Below the pieces are notes generated by a model. That model ran no database searches, had not been told where the DNA came from, and was given only the letters and a program-made list of their open reading frames with translations. From Leifsonia shinshuensis (lineage in GTDB: Bacteria > Actinomycetota > Actinomycetes > Actinomycetales > Microbacteriaceae), in the NCBI RefSeq assembly GCF_031456835.1, contig NZ_JAVDVK010000001.1, positions 434,001-498,000 on the forward strand: a stretch of DNA of 64,000 nt, given 5' to 3'. Positions 10,875-20,233 of this stretch are shown in pieces. How positions within the stretch are numbered: the first letter of the stretch is position 1; every line of letters begins with the position of its first letter. A program made the position numbers and the translations under genes.

Positions 10875-10890
10875 AACCGAGGAGACCACG

Positions 10891-11256
10891 ATGTCCGACG
10901 AGTACGTTCTGCTCATCCGCGAGCCGAACTGGAATCCCGACGAGATGACGCCCGAGCAGTGGCAGGCCGGCATGGCCGGTCACGCCGCCTTCCAGGAGGC
11001 GGTCGCGGCCGCCGGTGAGCGCATCGTCGCCAGCAGCGCCCTTCAGGAGGCCAGCCGCGCCACCCGCATCGAGCCGAACGGCGGCGGCGACCCGGTGTAC
11101 ACGAGCGGCCCCTTCGGCGAGACCAGCGAGGTGATCACCGGCTTCTACAGCTTCACGGCGGCGAGCCCGCAGCAGGCGCGCGAACTGGCCGCGCTGTGCC
11201 CGACGCAGGGCTGGCTCGAGCTGTACCCGGTGCTGGTGCTGGACGCGGTGCGCTGA
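10891..11256 (+). CDS. YCII/DGPF-domain protein, partner of the ECF42 sigma factor
   Basis: A 121-aa protein of the YCII-related (DGPF) family, visible as the N-terminal YVLLIRE strand, the segment VYTSGPFGETSEVITGFYSF and the C-terminal ELYPVLVLD. The exact function is unknown; the fold is a small ferredoxin-like dimer. In this family, genes sit next to ECF41/ECF42-type sigma factors, exactly as here. GAGGAG precedes the ATG. The stop abuts the GTG of the sigma gene with no gap, so the two are likely coupled. Confidence 0.85.
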   Translation: MSDEYVLLIREPNWNPDEMTPEQWQAGMAGHAAFQEAVAAAGERIVASSALQEASRATRIEPNGGGDPVYTSGPFGETSEVITGFYSFTAASPQQARELAALCPTQGWLELYPVLVLDAVR

Positions 11257-12576
11257 GTGACGCCGGCCGCCCCGCCCCCGCGTGCTCCGGTGGAGCGCGC
11301 CGGGGCGGAGCGCGCCCCCGGCGGCCCGGGCCAGCCTGGCGGGTCCGGGGGCAGGCCCGACATCGGCAAGCTCGAAACCGCCTGGCGCGAGGAGGCCCCG
11401 CGCATCCTCGGCGCCGTCGCGCGCACGACCGGCGATCTCCTGCTCGCGGAGGACGCCGTGCAGGAGGCCTTCGCGCGCGCCCTGGAGGAGGCCGCCCGCG
11501 GCCGTGTGCCGACGAACCCGGCGGCGTGGATCACGACGGTCGCACGCCGCGTCGCGCTCGACGCGCTGCGACGCGAGCAGACGGCGAACCGGGCCGCGCC
11601 CGCCCTCGCCGCCGAGCTGGCCCGCACGGAGCGGGCGACGTCCGACGACGCAGGGGAGGGGATGGTGTTCACCGGCGATGAGCGGCTGGAGCTCATCCTC
11701 CTGGTCGCGCATCCCGACCTCTCGGCGGAGGCCCGCGTCGAGCTGGCGCTCCGCTTCGTCTGCGGCCTGCCGACGGCACGGATCGCGGAGGTGTTCCTCG
11801 TTCCCGAGGCGACGATGGCCGCACGCCTCACGCGGGCCAAGAAGCGCATCCACTCGGCCGGCGTGCGGTTCGCGCTCGACGACCCGCGGGATGTCGCCGA
11901 TCGGATGTCCGACGCGCTGGCGACGATCTACCTGCTGTACACGGTGGGGCACCTGACCGCCGACCGCGCCCTGCGCGCCGACGCCGTCGCTCTCGCGCGC
12001 GACGCCCACCGCATCGCGCGCACGGATGAGAGCGCCGGACTGCTCGCCCTGCTGCTGTTCACCGAGGCGCGGCAGGCCACGCGCTTGACCGCGGACGACG
12101 AGTTCGCCCTTCTGCGCGACGCCGATCGTTCGCGGTGGGACGTCCCGCTGATGACGGAGGCCGAGGCACTCGCGACGGCGGCGCTGGCGGGAGGCGGCCG
12201 GTACGCGCTGCAGGCCGGGATCGCCGGGCTCCATGCCATCGCCCGGACCTGGCAGGCCACCGACTGGCCCGCGATCGTCCGGCTCTACGACGGCCTGGTG
12301 CGGCAGTGGCCGAGTCCCGCCGCGCGGCTCGGCCGGGTGGTCGCACTGGGGCACAGCCCGGACGCCGGACCGGAGGTCGCCCTCTCGGCGTTGGCCGCCG
12401 ATCCGGAACTCTTCCGCGGACCTGCCGCCGCCCAGGCGTACGCCGCCCGGGCGGAGCTGCTGCGGCTCTCCGGCCGGTCGGCGGAGGCGGTGCACGACCT
12501 GCGCCGCGCGGTCGAGGCCGCCGGGGACGAGCGGACCGCACGGTCGCTCGCCCGGCTGCTGGCCGCCGTCGAGTGA
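11257..12576 (+). CDS. ECF42-type RNA polymerase sigma factor with C-terminal extension
   Basis: A 439-aa extracytoplasmic-function sigma factor. Region 2 is visible at about residues 40-105 (EDAVQEAFARALEE, PAAWITTVARRVALDALRRE). Region 4 lies near 145-205 (RVELALRFVCGLPTARIAEVFLVPEATMAARLTRAKKRI). A long helical C-terminal extension of about 230 residues (DUF6596/TPR-like) replaces an anti-sigma partner. This architecture plus the upstream DGPF gene defines the ECF42 group, in which the extension is reported to control activity. The N-terminal ~35 residues are Pro/Gly/Ala-rich, so the true start may be further in. Confidence 0.88.
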   Translation: MTPAAPPPRAPVERAGAERAPGGPGQPGGSGGRPDIGKLETAWREEAPRILGAVARTTGDLLLAEDAVQEAFARALEEAARGRVPTNPAAWITTVARRVALDALRREQTANRAAPALAAELARTERATSDDAGEGMVFTGDERLELILLVAHPDLSAEARVELALRFVCGLPTARIAEVFLVPEATMAARLTRAKKRIHSAGVRFALDDPRDVADRMSDALATIYLLYTVGHLTADRALRADAVALARDAHRIARTDESAGLLALLLFTEARQATRLTADDEFALLRDADRSRWDVPLMTEAEALATAALAGGGRYALQAGIAGLHAIARTWQATDWPAIVRLYDGLVRQWPSPAARLGRVVALGHSPDAGPEVALSALAADPELFRGPAAAQAYAARAELLRLSGRSAEAVHDLRRAVEAAGDERTARSLARLLAAVE

Positions 12577-12594
12577 TACCGGCGACCCGAGCCG

Positions 12595-13158
12595 CTACTC
12601 GGCGGGGTGCGCGAACCTCTGCACGAGCGCGATGAGCTGGTCCACGTCGGTCTCGTCGCGGAGCACCGTGTTCGCGGCGGGCAGGAGCGCGGTGTTGTAG
12701 TACATCCCGTCGCCGATGAGCATCACCATGCGCGCAGCGAGAGGATCGCCCACGGACTCTTCGAGCGCGCCCAGCCACACGCGCTGGGCGTCGGCGAGGG
12801 CGTCCCGGGCGCGAGGGTCCGCCGCCTGGGCGAGGCGGGCCACCGCGATGACGGCACGCTCGAAGCGGGAGTCGGTCGGGATGGAGGTGCGGAGGAAGTA
12901 GTCCACCGGCCCGGCCTCCGCGGCCCGCATCCGCTCGACGTCCTCGTCGACGAGCGCGGAGAAGCGGTCGAGCACGCCGTCGACCAGCGCCTCTTTGGAG
13001 GCGAAGTGATACAGCAGGCCGCCCTTGGACACCCCGGCCCGGGCGGCGACGGCGTCGAGGGTCGCCGCCCGCTCGCTCTGCTCGGCGAGCAGCTCCTCGA
13101 AGGCGTCGAGGATGCGGTCGCGTGCGGAGCGGGAGGGGGCGGGCGCGTCACTCGGCAT
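12595..13158 (-). CDS. TetR family transcriptional repressor
   Basis: A 187-aa regulator. The helix-turn-helix is visible at residues ~30-60 (TLDAVAARAGVSKGGLLYHFASKEALVDGVL), followed by a ligand-binding domain. It is divergently transcribed from an MFS exporter, with only 59 bp between the start codons. That gap holds a 26-bp near-perfect palindrome that is very likely its operator, so the protein probably represses the exporter and itself. The inducer is unknown. Confidence 0.92.
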   Translation of the reverse strand: MPSDAPAPSRSARDRILDAFEELLAEQSERAATLDAVAARAGVSKGGLLYHFASKEALVDGVLDRFSALVDEDVERMRAAEAGPVDYFLRTSIPTDSRFERAVIAVARLAQAADPRARDALADAQRVWLGALEESVGDPLAARMVMLIGDGMYYNTALLPAANTVLRDETDVDQLIALVQRFAHPAE

Positions 13159-13181
13159 GTGGCCATGGTAGCCCGGACACG

Positions 13182-13212
13182 TTGACTACTGTACCGTCCA
13201 GACGGTACAGTA
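13182..13212 (+). promoter_or_regulatory. TetR operator overlapping a leaderless promoter
   Basis: TACTGTACCGTC (13187-13198) and GACGGTACAGTA (13201-13212) form a perfect 12-bp inverted repeat with a 2-bp centre. On the + strand TTGACT (13182-13187) and TACAGT (13206-13211) have an 18-bp spacing, placing the transcript start at or near the ATG at 13218. The MFS mRNA would therefore be leaderless, and there is indeed no Shine-Dalgarno sequence. Repressor binding would cover the whole promoter. Confidence 0.8.
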
Positions 13213-13217
13213 AACGC

Positions 13218-14753
13218 ATGTCCTCGACCGTCACCCGTCCCGTCACGCCTCACGACGTCCCGGCGCGCGCGGGCGGTCGTGCGTGGGCGGCTCTGGCCGT
13301 CTTGATGCTGCCCACCCTGCTGGTGTCGGTGGACAACACGGTGCTGAGCTTCGCCCTGCCCTCGATCTCCGAGGCCCTGGAACCGAGCGCGACCGGGATG
13401 CTCTGGATCGTGGACGTGTACCCGCTCGTCCTCGCCGGGCTCCTCGTCGCGATGGGAAGCCTGGGAGACCGCATCGGCCGCCGCCGGTTGCTGCTGATCG
13501 GCGCCACCGGCTTCGCCGCCGTCTCGGCCGCGGCGGCGTTCGCGCCGAGCGCCGAGCTCCTGATCGCGGCGCGCGCCGCGCTGGGTGTGTTCGGCGCGAT
13601 GCTCATGCCGTCGACGCTGTCGCTCCTTCGCAGTATCTTCTCCGACCGGGAGCAGCGCCGGCTCGCCGTCGCCATCTGGGCGGCCGGCTTCGCGGCCGGG
13701 TCCGCACTCGGCCCGATCGTCGGCGGGCTCCTCCTGGAGCACTTCTGGTGGGGCTCCGTCTTCCTGCTCGCGGTGCCCGTGCTCATCCCGCTGCTGGTGC
13801 TCGCCCCACTGCTGGTGCGCGAGTCGCGCGATCCGGCTCCGGGGCCCGTGGATGCGCTCGGCATCGTGCTCTCGCTGCTGACGATGGCGCCGATCGTCTA
13901 CGGCATCAAGACGCTCGCGGTCGACGGGTTCTCTGCGCTCTCCGTGGCGGCGATCGTCGTGGGCATCGCATCCGGCGCGCTGTTCGTGCGCCGGCAGCTC
14001 CGGCGTCCCGTGCCGATGCTCGACATGCGGCTCTTCACGCGGCCGGCGTTCAGCGGGGCGGTCGTCGTCAACCTGCTCAGCGTGATCTCGCTCGTCGGGT
14101 TCCTGTTCTTCGTCTCGCAGCACCTGCAGCTCGTGATCGGGCTGACGCCGCTGCAGTCCGGGCTGGTGCTGCTCCCCGGGCTCCTCACGATGATCGTCTC
14201 CGGACTGCTGGTCGTCCCTGTGGCCCGGCGGGTGCGGCCGGGGTTCGTGATCGCCGGCGGCCTCACGCTCTCGGCCGGCGGGTACCTGCTGGTCGCACTC
14301 ACCGGCGGCGGGGCGCCCTGGAGCATCCTGCTCGCATCCTTCGTGCTCCTCGGTGCGGGGATCGGAGCGGCCGAGACCGTCTCGAACGAGCTCGTCATCT
14401 CGACCGCGCCCGTCGAGAAGGCCGGCGCAGCGTCGGCGGTCTCCGAGACCGCCTACGAGCTGGGTGCGGTTCTCGGCACGGCGACGCTCGGCACGCTGAT
14501 CACGGCGTCGTATCGTGCGGCGCTGGTCGTGCCCGAGGGCCTGACGGCCGCGCAGGCGGACGCGGCGGGGGAGACCCTGGGCGGCGCCGTGTCTGTTGCA
14601 GGCGCTCTCCCGGGGCCGCTCGCCGAGCAGCTGCTCGCCTCGGCGCGCGCCGCCTTCGACAGCGGGGTCGGCGTCACGGCGGTCATCGGGATCGGGCTGG
14701 TCGCCACCGCGGCGGTCGTCGCGCTCGTGACGCTCCGGCACGTGCGGTCCTGA
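13218..14753 (+). CDS. MFS transporter, DHA2 (14-TM) drug exporter family
   Basis: A 511-aa major-facilitator protein with about 14 hydrophobic segments. Family motifs are visible: LDxT-like SVDNTVLSFALPSI in TM1, GSLGDRIGRRRLL in loop 2-3, and motif C-like AGFAAGSALGPIVGGLLLEHFWWG in TM5. These point to a proton-driven multidrug exporter of the EmrB/QacA group in the cytoplasmic membrane. It is controlled by the divergent TetR gene, as the shared palindrome suggests. The substrate cannot be read from the sequence. Confidence 0.92.
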   Translation: MSSTVTRPVTPHDVPARAGGRAWAALAVLMLPTLLVSVDNTVLSFALPSISEALEPSATGMLWIVDVYPLVLAGLLVAMGSLGDRIGRRRLLLIGATGFAAVSAAAAFAPSAELLIAARAALGVFGAMLMPSTLSLLRSIFSDREQRRLAVAIWAAGFAAGSALGPIVGGLLLEHFWWGSVFLLAVPVLIPLLVLAPLLVRESRDPAPGPVDALGIVLSLLTMAPIVYGIKTLAVDGFSALSVAAIVVGIASGALFVRRQLRRPVPMLDMRLFTRPAFSGAVVVNLLSVISLVGFLFFVSQHLQLVIGLTPLQSGLVLLPGLLTMIVSGLLVVPVARRVRPGFVIAGGLTLSAGGYLLVALTGGGAPWSILLASFVLLGAGIGAAETVSNELVISTAPVEKAGAASAVSETAYELGAVLGTATLGTLITASYRAALVVPEGLTAAQADAAGETLGGAVSVAGALPGPLAEQLLASARAAFDSGVGVTAVIGIGLVATAAVVALVTLRHVRS

Positions 14754-14828
14754 GCCGGAGGGCGGACCCGGGACGCGGCGATAGGGTGGCAGTACCTACC
14801 GGTTCCGCATCCATCAGCGAGGAGTCCC

Positions 14829-15884
14829 ATGTCGCGTACCGTCAAGCTCGCCGTCATCCCCGGTGACGGGATCGGTCCGGAGGTCATCGCCGAGGCGGTG
14901 AAGGTGCTGGACGCGGTGACGGCGGACGGCGGCCTCGCGTTCGAGAAGACGCACTTCTCGCTCGGGGCCGACCGGTACCTCGCGACCGGCGACGTGCTGA
15001 CGGACGAGGACCTCGAGGCGATCTCCACCCACGACGCCATCCTCCTCGGCGCGGTCGGCGGAACGCCGGGCGACCCTCGGCTCGCCGGGGCGAACATCGA
15101 GCGCGGGCTGCTGCTGAAGCTCCGCTTCTCGCTCGACCACTACGTCAACCTGCGTCCGACCACGCTCTTCCCGGGGATCGCCAGCCCGCTCGCGAACCCG
15201 GGCGAGGTCGACTTCGTCGTGGTGCGCGAGGGCACCGAGGGACCGTACGTCGGGAACGGCGGGGCCATCCGGGCCGGAACGCCGCAGGAGGTCGCGAACG
15301 AGGTGTCGGTCAACACCGCCTACGGCGTCGAGCGCGTGGTCCGCTACGCGTTCCAGCAGGCGGAGCGGCGGCGCAAGAAGCTCACCCTTGTGCACAAGAC
15401 CAACGTGCTGACCTTCGCCGGCTCGCTCTGGAAGCGGATCGTGGATGCGGTCGCCGCCGAGCACCACGGTGTGACCGTCGACTACCTCCACGTCGACGCC
15501 GCGACCATCTTCCTGGTGACGGATCCTGCTAGATTCGATGTGATCGTCACGGACAACCTCTTCGGCGACATCCTCACCGACCTCGCGGCCGCGATCAGCG
15601 GCGGCATCGGGCTGGCGGCCTCGGGCAACATCAACCCGGCCGGGGCCTTTCCGAGCATGTTCGAGCCGGTTCACGGATCGGCCCCCGACATCGCCGGCCA
15701 GCAGAAGGCCGACCCCACCGCCGCGATCCTCTCCACCGCGCTCCTGCTCCGCCACCTCGGCGAGTCGGAGCTCGCCGAGCGGGTCGAGCACGCGGTGACC
15801 GCCGACCTCGCCGCCCGCACAGGCGCTGCGCGAACGACCGCCGAGATCGGCGACGCCATCGCCGCCCGAGTGGCGCAGAATTGA
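14829..15884 (+). CDS. leuB: 3-isopropylmalate dehydrogenase
   Basis: An NAD-dependent oxidative decarboxylase of leucine synthesis, converting 3-isopropylmalate to 2-oxoisocaproate. Family motifs include [10 protein letters not shown] at residues 9-18, [32 protein letters not shown] and the Mg-binding [20 protein letters not shown] near 240. At 351 aa it is the normal length. GAGGAG precedes the ATG. ilvE follows 25 bp downstream, so the two probably form an operon that finishes leucine synthesis. Confidence 0.96.
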   Translation: MSRTVKLAVIPGDGIGPEVIAEAVKVLDAVTADGGLAFEKTHFSLGADRYLATGDVLTDEDLEAISTHDAILLGAVGGTPGDPRLAGANIERGLLLKLRFSLDHYVNLRPTTLFPGIASPLANPGEVDFVVVREGTEGPYVGNGGAIRAGTPQEVANEVSVNTAYGVERVVRYAFQQAERRRKKLTLVHKTNVLTFAGSLWKRIVDAVAAEHHGVTVDYLHVDAATIFLVTDPARFDVIVTDNLFGDILTDLAAAISGGIGLAASGNINPAGAFPSMFEPVHGSAPDIAGQQKADPTAAILSTALLLRHLGESELAERVEHAVTADLAARTGAARTTAEIGDAIAARVAQN

Positions 15885-15909
15885 TCCACCGTCGCACAAA
15901 GGACCTGTC

Positions 15910-17040
15910 ATGACCTCGACCAGCATCTCTCTCACCAGCGGCCCCACCGAGACCTCCGGCCTGCTCTGGAACGTCACCCGCAACGAGGCGGCGCGCGACG
16001 CCGCCGCGCGCGCGGAGATCCTCGCCAACCCGGGCTTCGGCAACTTCTTCACCGACCACATGGTCGACATCTGCTGGTCGGCCAAGGGCGGCTGGCACCG
16101 GCCGCGGGTCTCCCCGTACGGTCCGATCCAGCTCGAGCCCTCCGCCGCGGTCTTCCACTACGCGCAGGAGATCTTCGAGGGCCTCAAGGCGTACCGCCAC
16201 GAGGACGGCTCGATCTGGGGCTTCCGCCCCGAGGCGAACGCCGCCCGCATGCAGCGTTCGGCGTACCGCCTGGCCCTCCCCGAACTGCCCGTCGAGCACT
16301 TCCTCGACTCGCTGAAGCAGCTCATCGCGGTCGACGGCGACTGGGTGCCGGACGCTCCGGAGACCAGCCTGTACCTGCGGCCGTTCATGTTCGCCAAGGA
16401 GGCGTTCCTCGGCGTGCGCCCCGCCAACAAGGTGGCGTACTACCTGATCGCGAGCCCCGCCGGCGCGTACTTCCCGAGCGGCGTCGCACCGGTGTCCATC
16501 TGGCTCTCCGACCACTGGTCGCGCGCCGGCAAGGGCGGAACGGGCGCGGCGAAGACCGGAGGCAACTACGCGTCGAGCCTGCTGCCCCAGGCGGAGGCCT
16601 ACGAGCACGGCTGCGCCCAGGTGCTGTTCCTCGACTCGGTCGAGGGGAAGTACATCGAGGAGCTCGGCGGGATGAACGTGGTGCTCGTCCGCAAGGACGG
16701 CACGCTGGTGACCCCCGACTCCGACAGCATCCTGGAGGGCATCACCCTAGACTCGGTGCTCCAGTTGGCCCGCGACCGCGGTCACAACGTCGAGCGCCGC
16801 CGCGTGACGATCGACGAGTGGCGCGACGGCGTCGAGTCGGGCGACATCGTCGAGGTGTTCGCGTGCGGCACGGCCGCGGTGATCACCCCGATCGGCGAGC
16901 TGAAGTCCGACACCTTCACCGTCGGCGACATCACCGCCCCTCCGGGCGAGCTGACGATGTCGCTGCGCCAGGAGCTCACCGACATCCAGTACGGCCGTCA
17001 GCGCGACCGCCACAACTGGATGTACCGCCTGGACGCGTAA
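15910..17040 (+). CDS. ilvE: Branched-chain amino acid aminotransferase
   Basis: A class IV PLP aminotransferase catalysing the last transamination to leucine, isoleucine and valine with glutamate. The PLP-binding Lys lies in [15 protein letters not shown] near residue 215, and the substrate/PLP loop is [11 protein letters not shown]. At 376 aa it is the longer eukaryote/actinobacterial-type BCAT. AAAGGA precedes the ATG. It sits between leuB and the reductase gene, with three bases after its stop before the next start. Confidence 0.96.
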   Translation: MTSTSISLTSGPTETSGLLWNVTRNEAARDAAARAEILANPGFGNFFTDHMVDICWSAKGGWHRPRVSPYGPIQLEPSAAVFHYAQEIFEGLKAYRHEDGSIWGFRPEANAARMQRSAYRLALPELPVEHFLDSLKQLIAVDGDWVPDAPETSLYLRPFMFAKEAFLGVRPANKVAYYLIASPAGAYFPSGVAPVSIWLSDHWSRAGKGGTGAAKTGGNYASSLLPQAEAYEHGCAQVLFLDSVEGKYIEELGGMNVVLVRKDGTLVTPDSDSILEGITLDSVLQLARDRGHNVERRRVTIDEWRDGVESGDIVEVFACGTAAVITPIGELKSDTFTVGDITAPPGELTMSLRQELTDIQYGRQRDRHNWMYRLDA

Positions 17041-17043
17041 GGG

Positions 17044-17907
17044 ATGGTCTTCGCGGTCGTCGGGCCGGGCGCCGTCGGCGGGCTGTTCGCCTGGCTGCTG
17101 CAGCGCGCGGACGAGGAGGTCGTCGCCGTCGGGCGCCCGGCGACCGTCGAGGCGATCCGCCGCGACGGCATCGAGGTGCGCAGCGAGCTGTTCGGCGACG
17201 CCGTGCGGCCGGTGCGCGCCGAGACGGAGGTGCCTGCGGGCGCGAGCGTGATCCTGGCGACCAAGGCGTACGGGCTGCAGGATGTGCTGCCCGGCATCGT
17301 CGCCGCACGCCCCGCCGAGGTCGTGTCCTTCCTCAACGGCGTCGAACACATGGCTCCGCTGCGGGCGGCGCTGCCCGGCGTCCCGGTCGCGGGCGCGTCC
17401 GTCGCGGTGTCCGCGCTGCGCGCATCCACCACCGTGATCGACCACCGGAGCCCGTTCGTCCGCATCGAGGCGCCGGAGGCGGCGGCCGGGTTCGCAGCCG
17501 TGGGCGCCCTCGCCGCGGCCGGGCCGAGCGTCCGGGTCGGCGGCACCGAGGCCGAGGTGCTGTGGGCCAAGTTCCGGCTGCTCGCATCGCTGGCGCTGCT
17601 CACCTCGTACTGGCGGCAGCCCGCCGGTGCGGCGCTCAGCGAGGACCCGGAGCTCACGGAGGCGGTCGTCGCCGAGGTCGTCGCGTGCTCGGCGGCCGAG
17701 GGCGTCCCGGCGTCGGAGCTCGATCTCATCCGCGCGCTGCGGAGCGTTCCCGGCGGGATGCGAACCTCGCTGCAGGAGGACCTCGCGGCCGACGCGCCGA
17801 ACGAGCTCGACGCGATCGGCGGCGCGCTCCTGCGGATCGGCGACCGCCACGGCATCCCGACGCCCGCGCTCACCCGCATCGTCACGGCGCTAGGCTCGAA
17901 CGCGTGA
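17044..17907 (+). CDS. Ketopantoate reductase (PanE/ApbA) family protein
   Basis: A 287-aa NADPH-binding protein. The N-terminal Rossmann motif is VVGPGAVGGLFAWLL (GxGxxG), a substrate-side Lys lies in LATKAYGLQD and again in AEVLWAKFRLLAS, and the helical C-terminal domain follows. The family reduces 2-dehydropantoate for pantothenate synthesis, but paralogues with other substrates are common, so the exact role is open. Its first codon follows the ilvE stop by three bases and its stop overlaps the next gene by 4 bp, which implies co-expression. A link between valine-pathway keto acids and pantoate would fit the context. Confidence 0.8.
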   Translation: MVFAVVGPGAVGGLFAWLLQRADEEVVAVGRPATVEAIRRDGIEVRSELFGDAVRPVRAETEVPAGASVILATKAYGLQDVLPGIVAARPAEVVSFLNGVEHMAPLRAALPGVPVAGASVAVSALRASTTVIDHRSPFVRIEAPEAAAGFAAVGALAAAGPSVRVGGTEAEVLWAKFRLLASLALLTSYWRQPAGAALSEDPELTEAVVAEVVACSAAEGVPASELDLIRALRSVPGGMRTSLQEDLAADAPNELDAIGGALLRIGDRHGIPTPALTRIVTALGSNA

Positions 17908-18689
17908 AGATCGCACGATTCAGCCACACCCGCGACGGCCAGAGCACCCCGGCGATCGACTACGGCATCGTCGACGACGACGCCCTCGTCGTGCTCGCCG
18001 GGGACCCGATGTTCGTCGGCTTCGACACCACGGGGGAGCGCGTTCCGCTCGGCAAGGTCGGCTCGCTGCTCGCACCGGTCATCCCGAGGTCGAAGGTGGT
18101 CGCCGTCGGCAAGAACTACCGCGAGCACGCCGCCGAGATGGGCGGGGAGGCGCCGGGAGAGCCGCTGCTGTTCCTGAAGCCCAACACCTCGGTCATCGGC
18201 CTCGGCGACCCGATCGTCGTCCCGCCGCAGTCGTCGCGCGTCGACTACGAGGGAGAGCTGGCCGTGGTGATCGGCACGATCGCCCGCAACGTGCGCCGCG
18301 AGGACGCCGCCCAGCACATCTTCGGCTACACCGTCGCCAACGATGTCACCGCCCGCGACCTTCAGGAGAAGGACGGCCAGTGGACCCGCGCCAAGGGCTT
18401 CGACACCTTCTGCCCGCTCGGGCCCGTCATCGAGACCGACCTGGCGCCCGACGCCGTGCTGCGCACGCGCCTCAACGGCGAGCTGAAGCAGGAGGCGCCG
18501 ATCTCGGACATGGTGCACGACATCCCGTCGATCATCGCCTACGCGTCGAGCGTGTTCACGCTGCTGCCGGGGGATGTGATCCTCACCGGGACGCCGTCGG
18601 GCATCGGCCCGATGAAGGCCGGCGACACGGTCGAGGTGGAGATCGACGGCGTCGGTTCGCTGGTCAATCCGGTGCGCGCCCCGAAGTAG
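17904..18689 (+). CDS. Fumarylacetoacetate hydrolase (FAH) family protein
   Basis: A 261-aa metal-dependent hydrolase or isomerase of the FAH family. Core motifs include VGKNYREHAAEMG, FLKPNTSVIG, VDYEGELAVVIG (metal-binding Glu), NDVTARDLQ and ILTGTPSGIGPM. Members act on keto-enol acids; this short type is often annotated as a 2-hydroxyhepta-2,4-diene-1,7-dioate isomerase or acylpyruvase, and the sequence does not decide between them. The GTG start at 17904 overlaps the upstream stop as GTGA. gltX follows 24 bp after its stop. Confidence 0.88.
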   Translation: MKIARFSHTRDGQSTPAIDYGIVDDDALVVLAGDPMFVGFDTTGERVPLGKVGSLLAPVIPRSKVVAVGKNYREHAAEMGGEAPGEPLLFLKPNTSVIGLGDPIVVPPQSSRVDYEGELAVVIGTIARNVRREDAAQHIFGYTVANDVTARDLQEKDGQWTRAKGFDTFCPLGPVIETDLAPDAVLRTRLNGELKQEAPISDMVHDIPSIIAYASSVFTLLPGDVILTGTPSGIGPMKAGDTVEVEIDGVGSLVNPVRAPK

Positions 18690-18713
18690 CCCCACCGGTA
18701 GGATCGGAGTCGT

Positions 18714-20231
18714 ATGTCTGACTCGATCGCTCACCCGTTCTCCGAAGCCACCGGCGCCGATGTGCGCGTGCGCTTCTGCCCGTCGCCGACCGGCACGCCC
18801 CACGTCGGGCTGATCCGCACGGCCCTGTTCAACTGGGCCTACGCCCGGCACACCGGCGGCAAGCTGATCTTCCGCATCGAGGACACCGACGCGGCCCGCG
18901 ACAGCGAGGAGAGCTACCAGCTGATCCTCGAGGCGCTGCGCTGGCTGCGCCTCGACTGGGACGAGGGCGTCGACGTCGGCGGCCCGGACGGGCCCTACCG
19001 CCAGTCGCAGCGGTACGACATCTACCGCGACCTCGTCGAGCGGCTGCGCGAGTCCGGCCACATCTACGAGAGCTTCGCCACGGCCGAGGAGATCGAGGCG
19101 CGCAACGTCTCGCTCGGCCGCGACCCGAAGCTCGGCTACGACAACTTCGAGCGCGACCTCACCGACGAGCAGAAGGCGGCGTACCGCGCGGAGGGCCGGC
19201 AGCCGGCGCTGCGTCTCCGGGTGCCGGACGACGACCTGAGCTTCGACGACCTGGTGCGCGGGGAGATCACGTTCAAGGCGGGGTCGTTCAGCGACTTCGT
19301 CGTCGTGCGCCCGAACGGGCATCCGCTGTACACCTTCGTGAACCCGGTCGACGACGCGCTGATGGGCATCACGCACGTGCTCCGCGGCGAGGACCTGCTG
19401 TCGTCCACGCCGCGCCAGATCGCGCTGTACCACGCGCTGATCGACGCGGGCGTGACGACCTTCGTGCCCCGCTTCGGCCACCTGCCGTACGTCATGGGGG
19501 AGGGCAACAAGAAGCTCTCCAAGCGCGACCCGGAGTCGAACCTGTTCCACCACCGCGACCGCGGCTTCATCCCCGAAGGGCTCGTCAACTACCTGGCGCT
19601 GCTGGGCTGGTCGCTCACGCACGACCGCGACGTCTTCTCGTTGGAGGAGATGGTGGCCGCGTTCGACGTGAAGAACGTGAACCCGAACCCGGCGCGCTTC
19701 GACCTGAAGAAGGCGGAGTCGATCAACGGCGACCACATCCGCCTGCTCGACGTCGCCGACTTCGCCGAGCGCACCATCCCGTACCTGGCCGCCGCCGGTG
19801 TCGTGCAGGAGCCGCTGACGCCCGAGCAGCACGCCGTGCTCGCCGAGGCCGCGCCGCTCGTTCAGGAGCGCGTGCAGCTGCTCGGCGAGACGCCCGGGAT
19901 GCTCGGCTTCCTGTTCACGGACGCAGCCTCGCTCGTCGTCGAGGACGACGCCCGCGCCTCCCTGCCGGCGAACGCCGGCGAGGTGCTCGCGGCCTCCCTC
20001 GGCGCGCTGGAGCTGGTGCCCGAGGCCGAGTGGACGCACGACGCGATCGAGTCCGCGCTGCGCGACGCGCTGATCGAGGGGCTCGGGCTGAAGCCGCGGG
20101 TCGCGTTCGGCCCGCTGCGCGTGGCGATCTCCGGCCGCCGGGTGTCGCCTCCGCTGTTCGAGTCCATGGAGATCCTCGGCAAGGCGGAGACGGTCGCGCG
20201 GCTCGACCGGCTGTCCGCGGCGCTGGCGTAA
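18714..20231 (+). CDS. gltX: Glutamyl-tRNA synthetase
   Basis: A class I aminoacyl-tRNA synthetase that charges tRNA-Glu. The HIGH-type motif is in [10 protein letters not shown] at residues ~23-32 and the KMSKS-type motif is KKLSKR near 266-271. At 505 aa it is normal length. In most actinobacteria this enzyme also mischarges tRNA-Gln for transamidation, which makes the tRNA-Gln gene 1 kb downstream an apt neighbour. It lies in a same-strand run from leuB onward, and the next gene starts 2 bp after its stop. Confidence 0.97.
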   Translation: MSDSIAHPFSEATGADVRVRFCPSPTGTPHVGLIRTALFNWAYARHTGGKLIFRIEDTDAARDSEESYQLILEALRWLRLDWDEGVDVGGPDGPYRQSQRYDIYRDLVERLRESGHIYESFATAEEIEARNVSLGRDPKLGYDNFERDLTDEQKAAYRAEGRQPALRLRVPDDDLSFDDLVRGEITFKAGSFSDFVVVRPNGHPLYTFVNPVDDALMGITHVLRGEDLLSSTPRQIALYHALIDAGVTTFVPRFGHLPYVMGEGNKKLSKRDPESNLFHHRDRGFIPEGLVNYLALLGWSLTHDRDVFSLEEMVAAFDVKNVNPNPARFDLKKAESINGDHIRLLDVADFAERTIPYLAAAGVVQEPLTPEQHAVLAEAAPLVQERVQLLGETPGMLGFLFTDAASLVVEDDARASLPANAGEVLAASLGALELVPEAEWTHDAIESALRDALIEGLGLKPRVAFGPLRVAISGRRVSPPLFESMEILGKAETVARLDRLSAALA

Positions 20232-20233
20232 GG

